Shown here: piece after piece, positions 36,410 to 49,500 of the stretch
How positions within the stretch are numbered: position 1 is the first letter of the stretch
How the letters are laid out: the number at the start of each line of letters is the position of its first letter
Assembly: GCF_937616625.2 (NCBI RefSeq)
Contig: NC_065576.1
Coordinates: 14,386,501-14,450,500, forward strand
Source of the DNA: Mercurialis annua
Lineage: Eukaryota; Streptophyta; Magnoliopsida; Malpighiales; Euphorbiaceae
Direction of reading: 5' to 3'
DNA length: 64,000 nt
The notes under the pieces: generated by a model
The model's database searches: none
What the model saw: the letters and a program-made list of their open reading frames with translations, nothing else
Told to the model about the DNA's origin: nothing
Program-made: the position numbers and the translations under genes

Positions 36410-37904
36410 GTGGTGTTCCGAAATGTGGTCCAAAAGGCGATTACTGAAGGAAAGTTATTATTTCCTTCCAAAAAGGAGGCCCACGCTAAATACATAGCTA
36501 TTAATGCGATTCGGCCTAATTTAGACCAGGTGCTGGGTATCGGGCAAGTACTGGAGAAGTGGAGCCCTAAGAAACCACGACAAAGAGTAGTTGTGAGTGA
36601 CACGGCTAAGCAACATCAAAAAACCAAGCTGATGAATCCAAAGACGGTTGGCAAGCATTGTCAGCATTGCCAACGGCGCCCCCAGACCGAGTTTGTCCAA
36701 AAGGTCACCAGAACGAATCCAAAAACCTTTAAACTAAGGTCACCGACGAGGGAATGGCAGCAACACATTCCGTCTAGACAAAAGGGTACACCAGTTTTCA
36801 AAAGGTTGTTTAGGCCAACAGAGGAGACCCCTCGTATGACCAAAACATAGAAGAGGAGAATGCAAAGGCTACGTCAAGAGTCGAGACTTGTCGCATTAGA
36901 GCCCGAGACAGCAGTGGGAAGTCGATTGCCAGCCAGGGACCGACTGTCTACGGATACCCCAACTTTCGGTACAAAAAGGCCGATCCAGGATAGACTTGGG
37001 GGCAAACGCGGAGCATCCAAAAAGACCCCAAGAAAATCATAATCGGCCAAAGGCCGATTCCGTTGACTCACCGAAACGGAAACTCAGAAAAATTTGGGTA
37101 GAAAAGAAACGGGAAGCAGATAAAGTACTACCTTCGCCTACGGCAGAAAAGGTTGAAGAATTGCCAAAAAGAGATAGGCGCTCATATAAAGATATCGTCT
37201 TAACTCACGCGGATGGCCAGCTAAAAGCATGGGTTCCGGTAAAGAAAGACTTGGTTGTAGTACACCAAGATGGACAACTCAAGGCATGGGTTCCAAAGAG
37301 TGACAACCGAAGCGAGGTCCAAGTGGTTACGCTACCGGATTCTTTCAGGAATAAACCTGGGAAAAAGTCGATATTGGATGGGGACGTGATAATCCCGGAC
37401 GAGAGCAATGCTGATGCGTTAGCAGTTGTTTCTTTAAGCAAACCCCCGGCAAGGATGACGAGGCATATCAGGCCATTATACATAAAAGCCGAGGTAAACA
37501 GCGTGGCCATCAGAAGGGCGTTGATAAATAATGGCGCAGGAGTCAACATCCTACCATCCCGAATGCTTAAAAAGCTTGGAGTAGAACGACACCAACTCAA
37601 GTCCAAGTATGTTTATATGACAGACTTTGCCGGAGGGGAAACTTCCGCCGAAGGGTACACCACCCTTAAAATAAAAGTTGGCCGAGTTGAAACGGAGGAA
37701 GGATTTTTTGTTGTCAACGCTAGGAGCAACTATAACGTATTACTTGGCCGCGATTGGATTCATTACAACATGTGCATCCCCTCCACCATGCATCAGATGT
37801 TAATATTATGGCGGGAAGCTGGGGAGGCCGAGATAGTCCAAGGCGATCCAGGCCCTTTCGGCGAAGACAACAATGTGCTAGAAGCAATGATGTACGATGA
37901 GTAG
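36410..37904 (+). pseudogene. Tat gag-pol linker and aspartic protease, catalytic motif lost
   Basis: A disordered, Lys/Arg-rich linker (frames at 36410-36850 and 36996 onward) leads to a retropepsin-like domain. The expected active site D-T/S-G is replaced by NNG in ALINNGAGVNILPSRML (about 37520-37560). The rest of the fold (YNVLLGRDWIH near 37740) is recognisable. Loss of the Asp predicts no protease activity. Confidence 0.8.
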
Positions 37905-37989
37905 ATGAAAAATATCCAGTCTTTAAGTCATCGCGATATGAGCACCGCCAGGATTCTCGTCAACGCGGATCGGCCAACAGTCATCACCC

Positions 37990-39761
37990 TTGGGGGCAGC
38001 GGCCGATCTACAATTTTACAACATTCTGGTGGATAGACAATATATGGAATTACGAAATAAAGTCCGGGAATTGACACTTAGTCACGGAATTATATTCGCA
38101 GAATGCATATACAAGGATCAGGATCAAGATCCTACTGGTACTTTAAAATTAGAAGACCTCAAGATCGCGACAGGGAAGTTGGAAGACGATCCAGCTCAAG
38201 TCCAAGATGAGCTTTTAGAGGTTAATTTAGGATCGGCAACATTTCCCAAGCCGATATACATTAGCGCAAACCTTGACGCTGCCTTCAGGGACGAACTGAT
38301 AGCGCTTCTTCGAGAGTACAAGGATTGTTTCACGTGGTCATACGCGGAAATGTCGGGCCTGGATAAATCCATCGCCGAGCACAAGTTACCTTTAAAAAAT
38401 GGGTTTCGCCCGTTTAGGCAACACCTCGACGAATGTCAAAGGAAGTCAAAGAGTTGATCAGGGAAGAGATTAATCGGCTTAAGGAAGCCCATTTTATATG
38501 GAAAGCTAAATACACATAATGGTTGTCCAACATAGTACCCGTAATGAAGAAGAACGACAAACTAAGAGTATGCGTAGACTTCAGAAACTTGAATCTAGCA
38601 ACACCAAAAGACGAATACCCGATGCCGATAGCCGATATGCTGATCAATAGAGCAGCTGGGCACACTATACCTAGTTTCTTGGACGCACACTCCGGATATA
38701 ATCAAGTGTCGATCCACGAATCTGATATCTCCAAAACCGCGTTTCGTTGTCCTGGGCCGATTGGTGCATATGAATGGATTGTGATGCCATTCGATGTGAA
38801 GAATGCTGGTACAACGTATCAAAGAACTATGAACAAGATGTTTGAAGGGCTAGACTGTTTAGAAGTATACATTGACGATGTAGTCATTAAATCAAGCACC
38901 AATGTGACACACCTTGCCGATTTGCGTAAAGGTTTTGAGCGTATCCGGGCCAATGGTCTAAAGATGAACCCATTGAAATGCGCTTTCGGGGTATCGACAG
39001 GGAATTTCTTGGGCTTTTTAGTTCACCAGCGGGGGGTAGAGGTAGATAAGAATAAAGCAAAAGCGATAGTCAATGCTGAACCACCAAAGACCAAGAAGCA
39101 ACTACAACGATTAATCGGACAAATAAGCTTTTTGAGGCGATTCATCTCAAATACAGCCGGCCGATTGCGTAGTTGGAGCGTTTTGTTGAGAGGAAACGAC
39201 ACCGATCATTTTGTATGGACCACGGAGCAACAACTAGTGTTTGACGAGCCCAAGAGATACTTGGTAAAGCCACCGATTATGATGGCACCAAAACCGAATC
39301 AGCCATTCTTGTTGTATATATCGGCAGCTCACCAATCCTTGGGTTGTATGCTCGCTCAGGAGGATCAAGGAGTAGAAAGATCGGTCTACTACCTGAGCAG
39401 AGCCTTGACCGATACAGAAACACGATACTCAGATATCAAAAAATTGTGCTTGTGTTTATATTTCACGTGTTGCAAATTGAGATATTACATGCTGCCAGTC
39501 GTAGTCTATGTCCTTGCACAGACCGACGTGATAAAGTACATTCTATCCCGACCATATCTCAGAAATCGGATAGGGAAATGGGCAGTGGCGATGTTTGAAT
39601 TTACTCTGGTTTACGTACCTCAGAAAGCTGTTAAAGGACAAGTCCTTGCCGATTTTCTTGTAGATCACCCAGGAATGGAAATAAAGGAAGAAATCGGCTG
39701 TATGGAACTAAATCCTTGGAAGTTATGGTTTGATGGTACTAGGACATATACAGGAGCTTGA
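37990..39761 (+). pseudogene. Tat reverse transcriptase and first RNase H, broken
   Basis: A pre-RT segment (37990-38457, ending near AEHKLPLKNGFRPFRQH) is followed by a frameshift and a stop (TAA near 38518), then the RT frame 38523-39761. RT signatures are KLRVCVDFRNLN, FLDAHSGYNQV and the catalytic YIDDVVIKS near 38870-38890. An RNase H-like region (SVYYLSRALTDTETRYS, about 39400) follows. The catalytic YIDD is intact, but the upstream breaks prevent a full polyprotein. Confidence 0.88.
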
Positions 39762-40357
39762 GCATGAATTGTCAGCGTATCGCCCCTGGGGGCACGGTAC
39801 ACAATGTCTTGTTCATTAAGTTTCAAATGCACCAACAATCAAGCCGAATATGAAGCCCTCATCTTGGGGTTAGAAATCTTAATGGAACTGGGGGAAACAG
39901 CGATCCAAGTATGGGGAGACTCAATGTTGGTGATCAAACAACTGGGGAGTATAAGTGCGAGTCAGAGCTTCTAATCCGATATTGCAACAAGGCCAAACAT
40001 CTCATCGGTGGATTTTCGGACACATGGTTGGAATACACGGAAAGAAGCGAAAATATAGAAGCAAATGATCTCGCACAGCACGGGAGTGGTTATAAACCAT
40101 GCTATGAGTATGAGGCAATTCAGCGAGATACACCAAACCTTGTGACTAGAGGCGATGTCATCTTCGAAGTAATTCATTCTGTCTATCAGTTGGATCTTTC
40201 TACGGATTGGATAAAGGACATAATCAAATGGTTTAAATCGCCCGATATGACCAACAGAAGGTTACGAACCTTGGCCCTCAGCTATGTAGTCTTAGCTGAT
40301 GAATTATACAAGAGAGGGAGTGATGGGTTACTGTTTAGATGCATCGGACCAAAATAA
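39715..40357 (+). pseudogene. Second (archaeal-type) RNase H of Tat, broken
   Basis: After the first RNase H comes PWKLWFDGTRTYTGA, a stop (39760 region), then in other frames KCTNNQAEYEALILGLEI and VWGDSMLVIKQLG. This D/E/D pattern is that of the extra RNase H placed after the first in Tat-lineage elements, and it is the main basis for the lineage call. At least one stop and one frameshift interrupt it. Confidence 0.8.
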
Positions 40358-40360
40358 TCC

Positions 40361-41482
40361 ATGTTAGTGATGGCCGAGGTACATGAAGGGATCGTAGGAG
40401 CGCATCAAGCTGGACCACGGATGAGGTGGCTAATTCACAAATATGGTTTTTACTGGCCCAAAATGGAACAAGATTGCATCCGGTATTCTAGAGGGTGCGA
40501 AGCATGCCAAAAGTGTGGTCCCATACAACATGTCCCAGCAGAGACGTTGCATTCGATCATCAAACCTTGGCCATTTCGTGGATGGGCCGTGGATTTAATT
40601 GGAAAAATATACCCATCATCATCCAAGGGGCATGCGTTTGTGATTGTTGCCACTGACTACTACTCTAAGTGGGTTGAGGCTGCACCGCTGAAATCACCAA
40701 GTTAAGAATCGGTCATCAAGTTCTTTAAAGACTATATCATTTTGAGGCATGGTTTGCCAGAGACCATTACTACAGATCAAGGGACTATGTTTACTGGGAG
40801 CGATATTACTAGTTTTGCCAAAGACATGGGTTTCAAGTTGGTACATTCCACTCCGTATTATGCACAAGCAAACGGTCAGGCCGAGGCAACTAATAAGGCG
40901 ATAAAGGGAATTATCCAAAAGATGATAGAAGACAATCCAAAGCAATGGCACAATTTGTTACCAGAGGCTGTATGGGAAAATTGCACGAGTCAGAAATCGG
41001 CCATAGGGACAACCCCTTTCAAGCTTGTGTACGGGTATGATGCAATGTTACCAATGGAACTGACCGTGGCTTCCACTAGGCGAAAGATGCAACATGTCTT
41101 GACAAGGGCCGATTATCATGATAAAATGGTGCTTGAGGCTTTAGACTTGGACGAGGACCGATTGTTGGCACTTGATCACCTAGAGACTCAAAAGAGAAGG
41201 GTAGAACGAGTTTACAGCAAACGTGTTAAAGAGAAGAAGTTTCAGGTAGACCAACTCGTTTGGAAAGTCATCTTACCCATTGGTGTGAAGAAAGAAGCAT
41301 TAGGCAAATGGTCACCAAATTGGGAAGGACCTTATAAAATTATCCAAGTGCTAGGAAACGGTGCGTATGTACTTGCTGACATAGAAGGCAGAGTTCATAG
41401 CAGGGTGATTAATGCACAATATCTCAAGAAACATGTCCTAAGCTGTTGGGAAGGGGTTGACATACGCATTTTTGAAAAATAA
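40361..41482 (+). pseudogene. Tat integrase, one in-frame stop
   Basis: HHCC zinc-binding part (HEGIVGAHQAG ... GCEACQKCG), then the catalytic core with D in FRGWAVDLIGK, D in TITTDQGTMF and E in QANGQAEATNKAIK, and a C-terminal part ending at 41482. A TAA at 40703-40705 interrupts the core; the frame resumes in phase. Only this single break separates it from an open integrase frame. Confidence 0.88.
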
Positions 41483-41849
41483 ATGGCAGTTGTAAACATC
41501 GGAACACAAGCTGATGTCCTCTTATGACGGCAGTTTGAAATGCTAACAGAATTCAGCCGATATTTTGTTATAAAACATAGTGCCGGTCCTCGGTCTTTTA
41601 AACTTAGGATTTTGTAATGTTGTGAAATATAATAAAACATCGGAATACCAGCCGATCACATTTTCAACAATTTTACTCATTTTTCAGTAATAATGAAAAT
41701 TCAGCGATTCGGAAACATAGCCGATTCAATAATCGCCTAAAATGATTACCAGGCTAAAAGTTTCAAAATTAAACAAAGATAGTACTTAAAGCTACTGCAT
41801 GAAAATTAACCGATGTTTGCAAGTTAAAATTGTTCAAGTATTACAAAAT
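41483..41849. other. Spacer between integrase and antisense ORF
   Basis: Non-coding, AT-rich with recurring atcgg/ccgat words. An aataaa at 41629-41634 could be a sense-strand poly(A) signal. No gene seen. Confidence 0.4.
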
Positions 41850-44090
41850 TTAGCCAAAGTGACTAAAAAGATCGCCCATGACAATTTGAATGTAGGATAA
41901 ATTCTTCACAACTTCCGAATACCGCTTTTCGGTGTCTGGCAACGTTTTCTTCAGTTGATTGTGGCGGTTCTTCAGCTCTATGCCTTGGGCGATGCAGTCA
42001 TCAATTTGTTTTTCCAGCGGGGCGATTATCTGCTCTTCTGCCTGAAGCTCGTCTTGGAGCACCGCGATCCTTGATTTGAGTTCATCCATTTTTGAAGTAT
42101 GGGGGGCGAGCTCAGTCGAGGTTTTCTTGGCATTAGTTCTCAAAGAACCTGTCACGGCCCAATCTCAGGGCCGAGACCGGCGCTAGGGAATGGGAGTGGT
42201 TGCTCCGAAACCCGTAGCAAGCCTAAAAACGTAAAATAATTTTTCGCAAATATAAACGTCATGCATGAAAAATCTAAACATGTGTCATACTGAAAATACA
42301 TGCCAGGCATACATATCCTCTGGCAATCACAATATAAATAACGCAGCAAGCATAAAGCACATGAAACTTTAAAACAATAAAGTTATATTTACAGAAAACC
42401 ATATATTACAAACTGACATACAAACCACCTATCTACTGCAGCTCTAGGAGTAAAGTATAGTTTCTTTACATACTTTCAAAAATACAGACTTCTGGAAGTA
42501 AGATAGAAGTCCGTTGCTTCAAAGCGTCTTTAACCTGAAAGGAAATCTGTAAGGGGTCAGTATATGGGTTATACTGAGTGAGTTCATATGTTTGCTGATA
42601 AGTATTCAAATAAAATGTAAAACAGTACTCAATCATATGCAGCCAAGTACAAGATCCGATTAAAACCCTAATCCTCAAACATGCTAATCGTATGAACTCA
42701 AAGGAGAACTTATCCAATAGTCCGACCCGGGAGTATTCACACTCTACCACGTCAGTCGCGACAAATCTCTTAATTCCAATGGTGGGTCCAACCCACTAGA
42801 TACGGGGCTCAGGTTACACTGTAACCGAGTTCACTCTCGTATCACATTCGTATATTCAACTTCGAAATTCGTACTCAAGATAAATCTCACAGCTGTATCA
42901 AATCAAACTGGTGATCACGCAGTCCTATTGTCGCTCAATAGGTAGCACGTTCCATCGGACCAATACTAGTTTCAAATCAAGCGTATTCATATAACATTTC
43001 GCATTATAAACATGCAATTCAAACGTAAAGCAATATAAAGTAATTGCTTGAATAAATACTTTAAAAGCAAATCGTATAAACTCACAGAAAATGCTTATCC
43101 AAAAATACGTCGAGGTTTAGAAACGTCAAGCTTTCCGAACTCCTGGTTCAGCTGCTTCTTGCCTCGCCGGATCTAAATCAAAATTTAAAACATTTGACTT
43201 GTATCAGAATCCTATTCTAAGATTGACTCTAGACTCAAGACTCGACATACTGAACTCTCATTAATCGTCGTGCTTCTCACGTATATCCCGATAAACGGTA
43301 TCTAATTCGTTTACGGATCCATTACCGTTTCTAGAATTCATTTTCGTTTAACCTGGCTAGGTTAACGTCTCAAATTAATCGATAACTAGTCAAATATTAA
43401 TCAATTTCAAATCTCAGTTGTCACGACCCAAATTATTGAGCCGCGACCGGCGCTAGGGAATGGGAGTGGTAGCTCCAAAACCCGTAGCAAGCCTGAAAAT
43501 ACATATTAATTTTTCGCAAATCAAATTATATCTCGTATATCATCATAATATCAAAATATACACGACCCCTGTTTGAAATACATATCAGAGTTAAAGCGCT
43601 TCACAAATAGAGTCTGACTATTCTAAACTACTGCGGACTTGCTAGAACGAGAACCTAGTCTCATGACTCGTACTACTTCCGAGAATTAAAAACTTCGGAA
43701 GCTTCGATTTCCACATCGTACCTAACTCAACCTGTAAAAATTGGAATAACAACAGGGTCAGTATAAAACTGAGTGAATACACATAATTACAGGTAATATT
43801 GCATAAAGGGTGAAAACGTTTAAAAACCTCTTTATATAGAAAATATTCTTTTTGAATTATACTTCACACGATCTTACTCCCAAACATACTTTCGTATGTT
43901 CGTTCATACTACCAGAGGCCATGTACGTGTCATAAACTAAGCGTTTATGTTATAGACGTACTTGATATCCTTGCCTCATTCTTATGTTTCATGTACGTTT
44001 ATACTGCGTACGTGCTTGACATGTTTTGTTTACTGTTATAGTTTTGATTGTCTTTATTTTTCTTATTAAGTTTCTCTAACTTCATTTTTC

Positions 44091-44331
44091 TGACATCAAT
44101 AGCAAAGCCAACCGATGTGTTTCATCTGTCTGACATCGATAGCAAAGCCAACCGATGTGTTTCATCTGTCTGACATCGATAGCAAAGCCAACCGATGTGT
44201 TACGCATATCTGACATCGATAGCAAAGCCAACCGATGTGTTTTACATATCTGACATCGATAGCCAAGCCAACCGATGTGTCTTTAATCATCTGACATCGA
44301 TAGCCACGCCAACCGATGTGTCTTATCTCAT
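44091..44331. repeat. 40-bp tandem repeat, six copies, in solo LTR E
   Basis: tgacatcgatagc recurs at 44091 (variant), 44131, 44171, 44211, 44251 and 44292, an almost perfectly regular 40-bp period. Each unit holds acatcg ... cgatgt as a short inverted pair (acatcgatagcaaagcc, then aaccgatgt). Confidence 0.95.
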
Positions 44332-45327
44332 ATCTTAATTATTGCTCTTGTTTCATATTGATTCTCGATATATATATATACTTGATTTTATCTTTATATG
44401 AGTCCCGAGGACTATTATCAAGAATGGGTAGATACAGGTCTCGGGATACCTCTACCGAGATCAACCTTGTATCTCAGTTCTTATATTTGGTTGTACCATC
44501 GTACAACTTCTCGTTTTACGTTTATTATTTAATTATATATTTTCCGTTATGTTGTATTGATCCTTTATGGACCATAACATGCACATTGCAATCTACAATC
44601 ATACATCCATAACACACGCACGTATGGTATTCGTTATAATTAAAAGTACGTATGGAAACGTACTATATTTTTTTGTAAACATATGAATAATAGTACATAT
44701 GGGAATGTACTATACTTTTCTCGTGCATATTTGGTTCGATACTTGTATATTGCTTAACCCCTTTCCCAGTATTTTAAACATATATGTTCTTTTCATCTAT
44801 TTATGTTATTCTTAAAATAACGCAGTACGGAAAGTAATCATTTTCAAAACATACATACATGTACTTTTTCAAACATATTATTAAACATATAAGTATTCAT
44901 ATAGTCGCCCGTATATAAAAATACGCGACTTTATGAATATTAACGAGTAATTAAAATGTACTCACAGTGACTGCTATCCAATCTACCGCAATGCTACCAA
45001 TCTATCACACAGGTTCTATGCATTGTCCGATCTTGTAGCTATTCCAGCTCGTCGGCCTGGTAGCTCGTCGGTACGCCCATTACTTATCCAAATTACCTGT
45101 ACGTTTAATTCATAAACGTAAACTTTAGGGTTTACTTTCATTTCGATGAACTTTCAAGGAGTTTTCAGGACAATGCGCAGGTGCTGCCTGCACACTGACA
45201 CTGTTTAGTAAAACGACGATCTCTCTCAATTGAACCGTTGGATCGACATGAAATTTGACAGACGCGTTCCTAAGAGGCAAATCTATAAACTGACCGTTGG
45301 GATTTTAAATCTGTCAAGATTTGGATA

Positions 45328-45416
45328 GTGTGCGAACGCACACAATGGGTGTGCGAACGCACACTCTAAATTTCAAGGAGTGTGCGAATGCACACTCAAT
45401 GTGTGCGAACGCACAC
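45328..45416. repeat. Four CpG-rich palindromes in solo LTR E
   Basis: gtgtgcgaacgcacac or one-base variants start at 45328, 45349, 45380 and 45401. Same position in the LTR and same outer bases as the array in A, but with an aa centre on this strand instead of tt. Confidence 0.92.
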
Positions 45417-46293
45417 CCTTGACAGCCCCCGGAAAGTCATTTTCTGGGGCTTTTCAACCATCCCGACATGCTTAAAACATAACCACCTCCAAAACCCATA
45501 TCTCGGTTTATGCTAAAACGTTATAAACAATCCAAAAACGTCAAATTCAATCCTAAAACACAATCTCACTAAAACAGCCATATATATTCGATTTTTAACC
45601 AAATTTATTGAAGATTTACCTTGAAATGAAGCTTAGGATCGATAGAGGATTCGATTCTGAACAAATCGCCGGGAAAATCACTCGATTCGGACGTCGAACG
45701 GCGAAACGACGGTATCGCTCGTTATGTCTCTCGCTCTCTCTGGACTCTTCTTTCCTTCTGATTCACATCTTTCATTATATATAATCCGGCTAAAGTGCCA
45801 CTTTGATCCTTGTTCTTTTTGTTTACTATCATTTATCCTTTAAACTTTTCTTTCGTATGATTTAGTCCATAACTAAATCGATAAACTCTTAAATTATTAC
45901 TGTTACGTATTATTTATATCCGATAAATAATACGAAGCTCGATATTAACACTTTCCCGTCAAAATCCAATATTTCCATTTCCGACACAAAGTGGCTAAAT
46001 TACCACTTTGGTCCCTGCACTCTATTTTGGGCTTTACTTGACATTTTTCCTTTTAATTCCAATTCTAACTTTAGAAATGAAATATAACCGTAATTTCCTC
46101 ATAATTAATTTCCTCCAAACCGACCTACTAAAACTTATTTATCTTAGTTTTATCGGAAATCTTTCTGATTTCGCCATTCTGGCGAATCCAGACTGGACAC
46201 ATGGTCCAATTAGCTAATTAAATATTTTGGGTATTACATCAGTATGCGCGTACGATTTTTTTTCCGAAAAACTAGGTCGATTGGCAAAAACAT

Positions 46294-46556
46294 TGTGCGT
46301 ACGCGCGTCTGCCTGTGCGACGGCACAGGGGACTGTGCGTACGCGCGTCTGCCTGTGCATTCGCACAGTCCTGGCAGACTGTGCGTTCGCACAGTCTGAA
46401 CAGACTGTTCTTTCGCACAGTTTGGACTGTGCGTTCGCACAGTTTGGATTGTGCGTTCGCACAGTCTGAACAGACTGTGCTTTCGCACAGTTTGGACTGT
46501 GCATTCGCAACAGTCTGGCTGTGCGCACGCACAGCTCGGTTGTGCGACGCACAACC
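46294..46556. repeat. About twelve CpG-rich palindromes in solo LTR D
   Basis: tgtgcgttcgcaca or variants start at 46294, 46314, 46334, 46354, 46380, 46406, 46429, 46450, 46476, 46499, 46520 and 46541, at 20-26 bp intervals. Most copies are bounded ctgtgcg...cgcacag, unlike gtgtgcg...cgcacac in A and E. Several open frames cross the array on both strands only because the repeat lacks stops. Confidence 0.9.
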
Positions 46557-49500
46557 TCGGGCTTTGCCCGGGGTCGATTCTCGACGTAATCAAATACATA
46601 AAAACATTCCAAACACGCTCCAAACACGCTCCAAACACGTAATCTAGCTTCAAAACGCTATAATTCAATCCTAATATCGATTAAAACGATATAATCGTTT
46701 CATGGCCAAAAACTTTGAATCGATATAACTCAAAATATATCCATTTAAACGATAAAACGTCAAGCTTACCATGATACGCCACTGAAATATGATCGTTTCG
46801 AGTTATAGAACGTCGGAAACGGACGAAAAACGGAAACCGCGCGACGAACTGTACATTATCACTGTTTGAAAGAAAAAGGAAGAAGTGAAGATTCTGGCGA
46901 TTCCTTCATCTGAAGGAAAAATATATATAATCCAGCTAATGGCACTTTGGTATGCGTTATACTATAAATTATTTTCAAAAGTTTCAATTTAGTCCACAAC
47001 CTATTCGCGTCCAAATTTTAAACAGTCTCCGATCGACTCGAAACTTTTACCATAAATACTATAAATTATTTCGCGGACTTTGGCGAAATAAAATCCATCA
47101 CGGGATTTATAATTTATTTTATATTAATTTTTGAAGTCAAATCCTCAAATTATACTTGACTTATTAAAATTCATTCTAAATTCCCGATATAATTAAATTA
47201 AATCCTTCTTAATTTAATTTACCGGAAATCTCGACACGTGGCATGACTTAATTATCTTAAAATATTTTGGGGTATTACATAACCAAACTCGTCGTCCAGT
47301 TTGCGCTTGGTCTCAAGTGTTGACTCATAGGAAGCACGGGCAAGAGCAGCTTTGGCATAAAGCTTTGTCAGATTGGGAAGCTCTTTTACTACTTTGGCAA
47401 CAGTTGCTTGAGCTGACTTGGCAATTTTGCTCTCATCCTTCACCAAAAGTAGAGCCTCTAGTGATGCCTTTAGCTCTTTCACCGATTTTGGATCCCCCAG
47501 TACCTGAGCTCCTTCCGCTTTCATTGCCGCCATAGTGTTCAGATGGTGAGTCACGTCAGGCTTAGAGTCACCTGTGTCCGATTCATCAGAACTGGAAGAA
47601 CTCTGGGAAGAGCCATCATCGTTGCTCACATAATCGGAATCAAAGGCGAGAAGCTTGATCTGTTTCAAAAGTGTTTGTCAACACATAAATTATTACAAGC
47701 GATCGTAACATTGCATGTTTGGGATATACCTTTAATGCCTCAGTGTGAGTCATATATGGATTTAGAGTCGAAGGCCGTAAAACTGATGCAGTCGTAGTGG
47801 CCGATGTTGACACAGGAGAGGCTTCGGCACTTGGGCGATCAACAGAACTCCCGCTTATTTTTATCGAGATACGAATGGTGCTCGCCTTTTTTTGGGTATC
47901 AACATCGGTTTGTTTTGAAGAATCGGCCTTCGACATAATTAAAGGCTTGACAGGGGCTGACTTAGTTTTTTCCGATTTTGGTTTGAGCTTGACAGCCGAT
48001 TGCGTGGCCACCGGTTTCTTTCTGATTCTTTTCCTCTTTAGAGGTTGTTCGTCCTCTTCTTCCTCCTCATCCATTATAATCGCCCCATCCAGTTCGGCCT
48101 CTACCTCTGCGAGGAGAAAAGCAGAAGTTACAAAGCAATTCAAAAATTCCAAAGACAGACGATTAGAAATTGTTTATGCTTACCGACAGTAATTTTCAGG
48201 TCTTTGACAAGGGAGTCGATGTCCTTACAGTCACCTGGTACAAAATAACCAGTAAACATTACCTTCTTAGGGTGAGATTTCGGTTTTTTATCTGCTAACA
48301 TATATTCAGAATCTGGTACTAAGGGTGCTTTATATGTGAAGGAAGGGCGAATATACTTATGAAAGATGGGGTAGGGTCGATGTGGATATTTTTTCTCCCA
48401 TACTTTCCTCCATTTGAGTATATATTTTTGCCAAGCTTCTCTTCTATGGTTTTCCATTTTTAAGCTAAGAAGGGGGCGATTGGTGGGATCGTACTTGAAT
48501 TTGTAAAAATGTTCAAATTTAACAAGTTCAAGGTGATGCTCGTAGTTACCTTTCATTTTCTTTGGCTGCGGGACCTGTAAAAGAAAAACATCAGCGTGAG
48601 TACGTTTTCGCTTCGTTTCAGGAAGTTGAAAAATATTCAATTGAAGGATATCCTCTGCCGACATTCCGAAGTTAAAACCGATCACAATTTCCCACCACTC
48701 TTCAAACTAATTTGTAGAAGAAGGATCTCCGTCAGGAATCGGTAATTCATCAGGCGATGGCAAATAGGTCTCATGAAGGTGACCAAGGAAAGCTATATAC
48801 TTGGCTGTCGGTAGAGCAATGCGATTAGAGCCATAATCGTTTCTATCAATCAAGAAAGGGCAAGGAATCGCCTGGGTGTAGCCAAATTGCCTTTACACCT
48901 CCGATCCACTGCTTTTGAAGCTGTTGCCGATCATGAGGTTGCGACTAGTGAGTGCATTGCTCCAGTTGTCCCACCACTGAGAGTGGAGTTCTTCATCGAT
49001 TTCGGAGTCTTCAGTTATCTCCCATCCATAGGTTAACCACTTAGGGGGAAACTTTAAGATTAGAATGGGGCACCACGGATTTGGCAATTGCTAGTGTCCA
49101 GGAAGTAGCCGATGACTTCTTTGAGGTGTGGTAAGGTTGCAACTTCTTGGAACAATGTGTACCCGAAGCATTCATCTGAAGATCGCTCAGGTAGTCTGAC
49201 GATGTCATGGAAATACATGAACATCCATGCTTGGATTATCCACATCGGCCCATTGGGACACTGATGCGTCTTTACCTTGTTGTTCTTAACCATGCTGTGC
49301 AGACATCTATAGAGCGATCCTAGAATAAATTCCCCCATGTTCAGGGGATGACCTTCGGCTAGGGCAACGACGATAAGGAAGCATTCTTGTGTGACTCTAA
49401 AGGAGGCTGGACACACTATGAATTTGGCAAGGAAGTAAGTTAAAAAGGCGATGTGTTCATTGGCGGATGGGGGTTGGTTGTTTTTGCCGATGTTGCTGAA

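Larger units (their letters stand above)
43414..46243 (+). mobile_element. Solo LTR E, nested in solo LTR D
   Basis: 43419-46238 (2820 bp), tgtcacgaccc...gggtattaca, with exact duplications tcagt (43414-43418, 46239-46243). Close to element A over both ends (aaattattgagccgcgaccgg, and the caaagtgg...ccactttg hairpin at about 45987-46011). It is longer than A mainly through extra sequence around 43.9-44.9 kb, including a 40-bp tandem repeat. Confidence 0.88.
42145..47284 (+). mobile_element. Solo LTR D, inserted in the antisense PMD gene
   Basis: 42150-47279, itself split by element E. It begins tgtcacggccc, has gaccggcgctaggg, and ends ggggtattaca. Flanks gaacc (42145-42149) and taacc (47280-47284) match in four of five bases. 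Net of E it is about 2.3 kb. Removing it joins the antisense reading frame in phase, which supports the boundaries. Confidence 0.82.

Noticed and set aside
48577..48606. A third, 30-bp intron in the antisense PMD gene (gtactcac...tttacag)
   Set aside because: Too short for a plant intron, and the frame reads through it without a break.
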